Shown: positions 58,115 to 64,000 of the stretch, one piece after another
Layout of the letters: every line of letters begins with the position of its first letter
How positions within the stretch are numbered: position 1 is the stretch's first letter
From: Aidingimonas halophila
Lineage (GTDB): Bacteria > Pseudomonadota > Gammaproteobacteria > Pseudomonadales > Halomonadaceae
Direction: 5' to 3'
Length of the DNA stretch: 64,000 bases
Assembly: GCF_900106955.1 (NCBI RefSeq)
Contig: NZ_FNNI01000003.1
Location: 248,001 to 312,000 of the forward strand
The notes under the pieces: model-generated
Databases searched by the model: none
What the model was told of the DNA's origin: nothing
What the model saw: the letters and a program-made list of their open reading frames with translations, nothing else
Position numbers and translations under genes: made by a program

Positions 58115-58789
58115 TCAGCCGGGCAGTATCCGTTCCACGCCCTGGTCGGTTCCCAACAGGAGACGGTCCGCTCCGCGGGCGGCGAACAAGCCATTGGTGA
58201 CAACCCCGACAATGGCATTGAGACGGGCTTCCATGGTGAGCGGGTCATCGATCATGAAGTCGTGACAATCAATGATCTGGTTGCCGTTATCGGTCACGAC
58301 ACCCTGCCGATAGACGGGATCGGCGCCGAGCTTGACCAGTTCGCGGGCCACATAGGAGCGTGCCATGGGAATGACTTCCACGGGCAAGGGAAATGCGCCC
58401 AGGCGCTCGACCTGTTTGGACTGGTCAGCAATGCAGAAGAATCGCTCGGAGCAGGCGGCGACGATCTTCTCCCGCGTCAAGGCGGCTCCGCCTCCCTTGA
58501 TCATCTGCAGTCGAGGGTTTATTTCGTCGGCGCCATCGACATAAACAGGTAATGTACCGGCTTCATTTAGCTCGAATACCTCGATACCATGACGCCTCAA
58601 CCGCTCGGCTGTGGCTTCGGAGCTGGCTACCGCACCCTTGAAGTCATCCCGTAAAGCAGCCAGACGGTCGATGAATCTATCCGCTGTGGAGCCGGTGCCG
58701 ACACCGATGACGGTATTACGTGCCAGCAGGGGTCGAATATCGTCGAGCGCGGCGGCAGCGACGGCATCCTTGAGTTCGTCTTGGGTCAT
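58115..58789 (-). CDS. rpiA: Ribose-5-phosphate isomerase A
   Basis: A pentose-phosphate-pathway enzyme of 224 residues. [37 protein letters not shown] and [13 protein letters not shown] are RpiA signatures. Divergent from ilvA. Confidence 0.97.
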   Translation of the reverse strand: MTQDELKDAVAAAALDDIRPLLARNTVIGVGTGSTADRFIDRLAALRDDFKGAVASSEATAERLRRHGIEVFELNEAGTLPVYVDGADEINPRLQMIKGGGAALTREKIVAACSERFFCIADQSKQVERLGAFPLPVEVIPMARSYVARELVKLGADPVYRQGVVTDNGNQIIDCHDFMIDDPLTMEARLNAIVGVVTNGLFAARGADRLLLGTDQGVERILPG

Positions 58790-58942
58790 GGCGGTCTCGC
58801 TATGTTGTCACGGAATGAGAAAAACGTCGGCCATTATAGGTGAGTCCCGCCGGTCTGTGGATGGGCAGATATTGCGTCATGCTGGACTCAGGGATGGCAA
58901 TTCTGTTAACAATTGGAACTTTTCCCCGTTTGGGACATCAGG

Positions 58943-60457
58943 ATGCTAGAAGACACCGTCAAGAAAATACTCAATGCCCGGGTCTATGATGCGGCCCGCG
59001 AAACCCCGATTTCACCGGCATCCTTCCTGTCTCGTCGATTGCACAACCAGATCCTCATCAAGCGCGAAGACTTGCAGCCGGTTCATTCGTTCAAGTTGCG
59101 TGGTGCCTATAACAAGATGGCGCAACTCAGCGATGAACAAAAAGCCAAGGGGGTAATTGCTGCATCGGCGGGCAATCACGCTCAAGGGCTTGCCATGTCG
59201 GCAAAATTGATGGGCGTCAAGGCGGTGATCGTGATGCCACGCATCACCCCGGATATCAAGGTGCAGGCGGTGCGTTCCTGGGGAGCCAAGGTCATACTCA
59301 AAGGCGATGCGTTCTCGGTTGCTGCCGATCATGCCAATGAGTTGATCGCCGAACATGGCTATACCTACATTCCCCCTTTCGATGACATTGATGTAATCGC
59401 TGGGCAGGGAACCATCGGCGTGGAGATACTACGCCAGCACAGTGGCCGTCTCGATGCCGTCTTCGTGCCCGTCGGGGGGGGCGGCTTGATCGCCGGTGTG
59501 GCTGCCTATATCAAGTATCTGCGTCCCGACATCAAGGTGATTGGTGTCGAATCCGAGGATAGTGCCTGTTTCAAGGCGGCGTTGGCGGCCAACAAGCGGG
59601 TCACCCTCGATCAGGTCGGTGTGTTTGCCGAAGGGGTCGCCGTGGCCCAGATCGGTAAGGTGCCTTTTGCCCTGGCCAAGGATCTGGTCGATGATGTCAT
59701 CACGGTCAATGCCGATGAGATGTGCGCTGCGGTCAAGGATATCTTCGAGGATACGCGAGCCGTGTCCGAGACCTCGGGCGCGCTATCTCTGGCTGGTCTC
59801 AAGAAGTACATACAGCAGACGGGCGCCAGGGATGAAACCCTGCTCTGTATCAATTCCGGTGCCAATACCAATTTCGATCGGTTACAGCACATTGCCGAAC
59901 GTACCGAGCTAGGTGAGCAACGGGAAGCCATACTGGCGGTCACGATTCCCGAGCACCCGGGCAGTTTCAAGAAATTCTGCAGGACGATCGGCAAACGTAT
60001 GGTGACCGAGTTCAACTATCGTTATGCCGATCCCGAACAGGCCCATATTTTCGTGGGGGTGAAAGTCAAGCCGGGAGGCGAGGATCGCCAGGCCGTCATC
60101 GACAAACTCGAAACGTCGGGGTATCCCGTCGTGGATCTCACCGATGACGAATTGGCCAAGTTGCATATTCGCCATCTCGGTGGTGGACGACCCAAGGAGG
60201 TGTTCGAAGAAGAGGTCTATCGTTTCGAATTTCCCGAGCGGCCCGGGGCACTCATGAACTTCCTGACACACCTGCCGGCAGACTGGAATATCTCGTTATT
60301 CCATTATCGCAACCATGGTGCGGCCTATGGCCGTGTACTGGTGGGAATGCATGTGCCCAATGGCGACCGGACACATGTCGAAGAGTACTTCGATAAGATC
60401 GGTTATCGTTACTGGAAGGAGTCCGATAATCCGGCCTATCGGTTATTCATGGCCTGA
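58943..60457 (+). CDS. ilvA: Biosynthetic threonine ammonia-lyase IlvA
   Basis: A PLP enzyme deaminating threonine to 2-oxobutanoate for isoleucine synthesis; 504 residues from the ATG at 58943 (MLEDTVKKILNARVYDAARE). The PLP lysine lies in PVHSFKLRGAYNK, and the glycine-rich phosphate loop is GGGGLIAGVAAYIK. Two C-terminal ACT-like domains (ILAVTIPEHPGSFKKF; YRFEFPERPGALMNFL) indicate isoleucine-feedback regulation. Confidence 0.96.
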   Translation: MLEDTVKKILNARVYDAARETPISPASFLSRRLHNQILIKREDLQPVHSFKLRGAYNKMAQLSDEQKAKGVIAASAGNHAQGLAMSAKLMGVKAVIVMPRITPDIKVQAVRSWGAKVILKGDAFSVAADHANELIAEHGYTYIPPFDDIDVIAGQGTIGVEILRQHSGRLDAVFVPVGGGGLIAGVAAYIKYLRPDIKVIGVESEDSACFKAALAANKRVTLDQVGVFAEGVAVAQIGKVPFALAKDLVDDVITVNADEMCAAVKDIFEDTRAVSETSGALSLAGLKKYIQQTGARDETLLCINSGANTNFDRLQHIAERTELGEQREAILAVTIPEHPGSFKKFCRTIGKRMVTEFNYRYADPEQAHIFVGVKVKPGGEDRQAVIDKLETSGYPVVDLTDDELAKLHIRHLGGGRPKEVFEEEVYRFEFPERPGALMNFLTHLPADWNISLFHYRNHGAAYGRVLVGMHVPNGDRTHVEEYFDKIGYRYWKESDNPAYRLFMA

Positions 60458-60618
60458 AGTGAGTGATGACTTACGCTATGGTGACCGTATGCTCTGCATT
60501 TTGTTACAAGGAATTCAGCAACCAGACATTGCCATACTCCGGCATTAGGTCCTATAGTTCGCCCAGTCGTCAGGCACTTTTGCCTGGATGTTCAATAAAA
60601 ACTGTTACGGGGTTGATA

Positions 60619-60714
60619 ATGAAACGCAAGCCAGACTTGGTGATGTCACTGGCGTTGCTCTTTTGCATTGGTGTCGTAGCGACTGGCTACGCTCAAGCCG
60701 TCGGCGGAAGCTAA
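60619..60714 (+). CDS. Possible 31-residue single-span membrane protein
   Basis: MKRKPDLVMSLALLFCIGVV followed by ATGYAQAVGGS: a basic N-terminus and one hydrophobic helix. GGGG precedes the ATG with good spacing. Its stop overlaps the stop of the convergent ygfA. I recognise no family with certainty. A hairpin (CAGGCA-CTTT-TGCCTG) lies just upstream. The rest of the 60458-60710 gap shows nothing else. Confidence 0.45.
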   Translation: MKRKPDLVMSLALLFCIGVVATGYAQAVGGS

Positions 60715-61346
60715 CTTTTCTCTTTGTCATTCGCTGGCCAGAGCGTCTGTGTATCACTGACGATGGCGTCCAGCGGAACGTCCCAGTCCGCAGCCGGGAG
60801 ATGTTCGACCTCCTGGCAGGTGTGGGCGACACCGATCAGCGTGGGCCGGGGGCGTCGCTGACGCGTGAAGGCCAGACTTCGATCATAGAAACCGCCCCCC
60901 ATACCCAGGCGTTGGCCTTGGGCATCGAATCCCACCAGTGGCAGCAATATCAGATCCAGCACCCATGCCGGCCGACGCCGGGCCCGGTGCGCACCGTATC
61001 GGGTATCCGGTTCATGAATACCGAAGCGATTACGGCGCATGGGGGTATGGCGATGGTAGCGCACGAACCACAAGCAGTTATGTTCCAGCGGTCGTAACAC
61101 CGGAAGGTAGACTTCCACCCGTCGACGGTGGAACCAGTCGATCAGCGGTGTCGGGTCGATTTCCCCATCGTTGGGAAGATACAACGCGACTCGCCGTGCC
61201 CGCCAGACCGCGGGTAAGCAACGTAGACGATGACATAGCGCTTGACTGGCTTCGCGTTGCTGGCGCGCGGAGAGTGCGCGTCGGCGTCGTCTAAGCTCCC
61301 GTCGGAGTTGTCGGCGAGAGGTCGAAAAAAACGGGATGTCATTCAC
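60711..61346 (-). CDS. 5-formyltetrahydrofolate cyclo-ligase (YgfA/Fau)
   Basis: Converts 5-formyl-THF to 5,10-methenyl-THF; 211 residues from the GTG at 61344-61346 (MNDIPFFSTSRRQLRRELRR). The C-terminal LLPLVGFDAQGQRLGMGGGF and DRSL are diagnostic. It directly follows the 6S RNA gene, the same ssrS-ygfA arrangement as in E. coli. Confidence 0.93.
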   Translation of the reverse strand: MNDIPFFSTSRRQLRRELRRRRRALSARQQREASQALCHRLRCLPAVWRARRVALYLPNDGEIDPTPLIDWFHRRRVEVYLPVLRPLEHNCLWFVRYHRHTPMRRNRFGIHEPDTRYGAHRARRRPAWVLDLILLPLVGFDAQGQRLGMGGGFYDRSLAFTRQRRPRPTLIGVAHTCQEVEHLPAADWDVPLDAIVSDTQTLWPANDKEKS

Positions 61347-61382
61347 GGTAAGCGCTGATCCAGGCGTGACAGTACATGAATG

Positions 61383-61567
61383 AGTTCCCCGGAGTGCCGT
61401 TGTCGTTCTGGCCCTTGAACCCATTGGTTCAAGGTGGGTGGCCGCAGACGAGCCGTCAGGCTTTCCGTCGCACGGACATGCACACGGGCCCGTCTAGCAT
61501 TTGGCCCCCTAGGTACTGCGCATAGGCTCGAGGGACGATAACGACTGGCGAACACCCCAGGGAACGT
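61383..61567 (-). ncRNA. ssrS: 6S RNA (SsrS), RNA polymerase sigma-70 regulator
   Basis: The gap between zapA and ygfA contains a minus-strand RNA with the 6S architecture. The closing stem is GTTCCCTGGGGTG (complement of 61553-61565) with CACTCCGGGGAAC (complement of 61384-61396). The highly conserved CCTTGAACCAATGGGTTCAAGG hairpin occurs near the 3' side (around 61411-61436) followed by GCCAGAACGACAACGG. Length about 185 bases, as in E. coli, and the zapA-ssrS-ygfA context is conserved. Ends are approximate. Confidence 0.93.
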
Positions 61568-61612
61568 TTCCCATCCTAGCAGAGCGTGGCGTTGTGCCAA
61601 AGTGAGGATTGC

Positions 61613-61909
61613 TCAACGTGAGGTCTCGTTCAGTGCTTTGTCGAGGCGTTCACCAAGCTGGCTGAGAGTTTCTTCACTCGCCTTGCGTTCTTCCAGTACA
61701 CGCAGTAATTCATGGGTAATGTTGAGAGCTGCCATGATGGCGATCTTTTCATTACCCAGCACTTTGCCACGCGAGTGAATACCGTGCATGGCACGATCCA
61801 GATATCGCGCCGCACGCTCGAGATCTTCCTGTTCCTCGGGCGGACAGGCGATCACATAACTGCGTCCCAAAAGCGTGATTTCCGAGGTGGGCCGCGAATC
61901 GTCGGTCAT
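61613..61909 (-). CDS. zapA: Cell division protein ZapA
   Basis: Z-ring-associated protein promoting FtsZ bundling; 98 residues. It has the N-terminal ITLLGRSYVIACPPEEQEDLE and a C-terminal coiled coil (LLRVLEERKASEETLSQLGE). Upstream of 6S RNA on the same strand. Confidence 0.93.
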   Translation of the reverse strand: MTDDSRPTSEITLLGRSYVIACPPEEQEDLERAARYLDRAMHGIHSRGKVLGNEKIAIMAALNITHELLRVLEERKASEETLSQLGERLDKALNETSR

Positions 61910-62039
61910 GAGTCACTCCGGTACGGGCCAAGCGATGGCCCGATACGTTATTATGGGAGGCGTGAATTCACTATAAGAGAGCAACTCGCCAGCGGTCAAC
62001 GCGCATTGAGCGGTATTGGCGAGGCTCAGGAAGTAAACG

Positions 62040-62633
62040 ATGTCCTTGATCAACGAACGTCTCGATTTTTCCGCTATCGCCGATCTGTTTCTGCTGCATG
62101 GCAGCCTTCAATCGCCCGCCTTTCTCGATGGTCGGCTGGCTGCCAATCTGGGGCTGCACGACATATCCGCAGAGGCGTGGCTGGCTGAGGTCTGCGCCTC
62201 CCTGGGCGTCGAACAACCCCGTGATCCCGCCAGTGCGGAAGGGTTTCTGAACTGGCGGCGCCAGGCACTGGAGGCGTTGTCTGCCTCAGAGTTGAATTAT
62301 GACCCGCTACTGCCCGACGAGTTGTTCTCATTGACCGAGCAGGCCCGTGGTCTCCAGGAGTGGAGTCAAGGGTTTCTCGAAGTCGTCGATGAAGTGGGCG
62401 TGGATAAACGCGAGACGTGGCCGGCGAACTTGCGAGAGGCGCTGGAAGATCTCGAGGCATTGACGGCCATGGAGGTCGAACTCGATGAGGATAGTGACAA
62501 CGAGAACGACTTGTTCGCCTTGACCGAGCATGCCCGGATGGTTGCCATGCTGCTGTACACTGAACAACATCCCGGCCAGCCCCAGGTCGATCAAGTGGAA
62601 GATCCTTCCGGCGCCGCCAACGAGGAGCACTGA
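62040..62633 (+). CDS. ygfB: YgfB-family (UPF0149) protein
   Basis: A 197-residue acidic cytoplasmic protein, begins MSLINERLDFSAIADLFLLHG. The mid-region ELFSLTEQARGLQEWSQGFL and late FALTEHARMVAMLLYTE match the YgfB/YecA-like UPF0149 family. Divergent from zapA and followed by pepP, as in E. coli and pseudomonads. Molecular role poorly known. Confidence 0.92.
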   Translation: MSLINERLDFSAIADLFLLHGSLQSPAFLDGRLAANLGLHDISAEAWLAEVCASLGVEQPRDPASAEGFLNWRRQALEALSASELNYDPLLPDELFSLTEQARGLQEWSQGFLEVVDEVGVDKRETWPANLREALEDLEALTAMEVELDEDSDNENDLFALTEHARMVAMLLYTEQHPGQPQVDQVEDPSGAANEEH

Positions 62634-62638
62634 TATCC

Positions 62639-63970
62639 ATGGACAGGCTGTCCCGTCCCGAACCGATTGCACTGGAAGAGTACCGGCAACGTCGTGCCAG
62701 TTTGATGGCAACACTTCCGGAAGACAGTGCCATCCTCATGTCATCGGCCTCGCTGGTGACACGCAGTCATGACAGCGATTACCCCTTTCGCCAGGATAGT
62801 GATTTTCATTACCTTACCGGCTTTCCCGAACCGGAGGCATTGCTTGTGCTGCTGCCGGATCGGTGCGGAGGGCGAGCGGTGCTGTTCTGTCAGGACCGTG
62901 ATCCGACGCAGGAAGCCTGGACAGGACGCCGATACGGAGCCGAAGGCGCCGTTACCGCTTTCGGACTCGATGAGGCCTTCGAGAATGCCGAACGTGAGTC
63001 ACGACTTCCGGAACTGCTGGATGGCCGCCGTTCGCTTTATCTGCCCCTTGATGATAGCCGGACCCGAGCCCTGGCCGACATGAGCCGCACTCGGCTGCTG
63101 GCCAGACAGCGCCAGGGGGCCGTGGCGCCGGTTGCCTATCACGACGTCACGGCAACGCTTCATGAGACTCGCCTGATCAAGAGTGACGCCGAGTTGAAGC
63201 TGATGCGCCATGCCGCGACGATTTCCGCCCGGGCGCATTGTCGAGCCATGCGCGCCGCTCAGGCCGGACTACGGGAATACCATCTGCAGGCCGAAATCGA
63301 GCATGAGTTTCGTTGGCAAGGGGCTTCCGGACCGGCATACGATACGATCGTTGGTAGTGGTGACAATGCCTGTGTGCTGCATTACATCGAGAACGACGAT
63401 GTCTTGAACGACGGTGATCTGGTATTGATCGATGCCGGTGCGGAATTCGATCTCTATGCTGGCGATATTACCCGGACCTTCCCGGTAAGTGGACGGTTCA
63501 GCGATGCCCAGCGGGCGCTCTACGAGGTGGTGCTCCACGCCCAACAGCGCGCCGTGGATGCAGTCCGACCGGATGCCACGCTCGCCGATATTCATGCGGG
63601 AGTTGTCCGTGACCTGACGGCCGGCCTGATCGAGCTGGGATTGTTGTCGGGTGAGCTACAAACCTGCATCGATGACGAGAGTTACCGGCGTTTCTACCTG
63701 CACTCGACCTCGCATTGGTTGGGATTGGATGTCCACGATGTCGGTAGCTATCGCCTCGCCGGAGAGCCTCGTCGACTCGAACCCGGGATGGTGCTGACGG
63801 TCGAGCCGGGGCTCTATATTCCGGATGCTGACGATATTCCCGTTCGCTATCGTGGTATCGGCATTCGCATCGAGGATGATGTGGTCGTCACGACCGAGGG
63901 TGGTGAGGTGTTGACCGCGGCCGTGCCCAAGCAGGTCAGTGACATCGAGGCATGGATGAGCGATGTCTGA
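62639..63970 (+). CDS. pepP: Xaa-Pro aminopeptidase PepP
   Basis: A metallopeptidase releasing N-terminal residues before proline; 443 residues. The C-terminal pita-bread fold has all metal ligands: LIDAGAEFDLYAGDITRTF (two Asp), HSTSHWLGLDVHDVG (His), VLTVEPGLYIP (Glu) and GIGIRIEDDV (Glu). Five bases after ygfB; overlaps the next gene by 8 bases. Confidence 0.96.
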   Translation: MDRLSRPEPIALEEYRQRRASLMATLPEDSAILMSSASLVTRSHDSDYPFRQDSDFHYLTGFPEPEALLVLLPDRCGGRAVLFCQDRDPTQEAWTGRRYGAEGAVTAFGLDEAFENAERESRLPELLDGRRSLYLPLDDSRTRALADMSRTRLLARQRQGAVAPVAYHDVTATLHETRLIKSDAELKLMRHAATISARAHCRAMRAAQAGLREYHLQAEIEHEFRWQGASGPAYDTIVGSGDNACVLHYIENDDVLNDGDLVLIDAGAEFDLYAGDITRTFPVSGRFSDAQRALYEVVLHAQQRAVDAVRPDATLADIHAGVVRDLTAGLIELGLLSGELQTCIDDESYRRFYLHSTSHWLGLDVHDVGSYRLAGEPRRLEPGMVLTVEPGLYIPDADDIPVRYRGIGIRIEDDVVVTTEGGEVLTAAVPKQVSDIEAWMSDV

Positions 63971-64000
63971 TTCCGTACAACGGTCTGTCGATATTGCCAT
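63963..64000 (+). CDS. ubiH: Start of a UbiH-like FAD monooxygenase gene (truncated by window)
   Basis: An ATG at 63963 overlaps the pepP stop and encodes MSDSVQRSVDIA before the window ends, as at the start of UbiH (basic/polar residues, then DIAIVGGG). Identification relies on the conserved ygfB-pepP-ubiH order; only 12 full codons are visible. Confidence 0.6.
   Translation, partial: MSDSVQRSVDIA

Noticed and set aside
61343-61600. 85-codon minus-strand frame between zapA and ygfA
   Set aside because: It lies over the 6S RNA gene, whose structure and conserved hairpin explain the sequence better.

Overview
The window is replication-origin-proximal chromosome from a Gram-negative gammaproteobacterium, most likely a member of the Halomonadaceae (Halomonas/Chromohalobacter-like). 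The reasons are the gene order (parB-parA-rsmG-mnmG; mnmE-yidC-rnpA-rpmH // dnaA-dnaN-recF-gyrB; zapA-ssrS-ygfA), two-subunit glycyl-tRNA synthetase, a Kdo/heptose LPS core, medium-high G+C and rather acidic secreted proteins. The genus is an inference from content only.

Layout. 1-4.1 kb: parB (cut by the window edge), parA, rsmG and mnmG on the minus strand, followed by an AT-rich stretch with many near-consensus DnaA boxes (candidate oriC, about 4.18-4.59 kb). 4.6-8.6 kb: a polar amino-acid ABC transporter, erpA and argC (minus). 8.7-15.4 kb: a ClC channel, hemJ, thiD, thiE, hemL and a two-domain predicted kinase (plus). 15.4-29.9 kb: the accessory heart of the window, described below. 29.9-33.4 kb: rdgB, hemW, an OmpA-type lipoprotein, rlmJ. 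33.4-37.2 kb: mnmE, yidC, rnpA, rpmH (minus). 37.2-44 kb: a second DnaA-box region, then dnaA, dnaN, recF, gyrB. Five parS-like sites lie between 40.8 and 44.8 kb. 44-58.8 kb: gmhB, glyS/glyQ and a lipopolysaccharide core cluster (hldD, waaF, an OpgB-like sulfatase-fold protein, two glycosyltransferases, kdkA, a GT9 transferase, hldE, waaA), ending with rpiA. 58.9-64 kb: ilvA, a small membrane ORF, ygfA, 6S RNA, zapA, ygfB, pepP and the first codons of a ubiH-like gene.

The accessory region holds two related but distinct secreted-fibre loci. Locus 2 (22.0-27.3 kb) has the order and content of a Pseudomonas-type fapABCDEF functional-amyloid operon: a three-repeat FapC-like subunit, a C39-like cysteine peptidase and an outer-membrane beta-barrel. 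Locus 1 (15.6-20 kb) has its own C39-like peptidase, FapE-like protein and FapF-like barrel, but in place of a canonical FapC it encodes a 380-residue glycine-rich (GGX/GGN) secreted protein that ends in one degenerate Fap-like motif. Each locus starts at a -24/-12 (sigma-54) promoter with an IHF-type site just upstream, and each is paired with a VpsR-like sigma-54 activator gene. The activator at locus 1 carries GAFTDA where GAFTGA is expected. A CsgD-like LuxR regulator, normally associated with curli, sits beside locus 2 behind a very AT-rich promoter region with a perfect IHF match. Locus 1, a Fap-type export machine matched to a glycine-rich subunit, is the best candidate for a previously undescribed system.

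All functional statements come from reading motifs, gene order and sequence patterns by eye; no database search was run.
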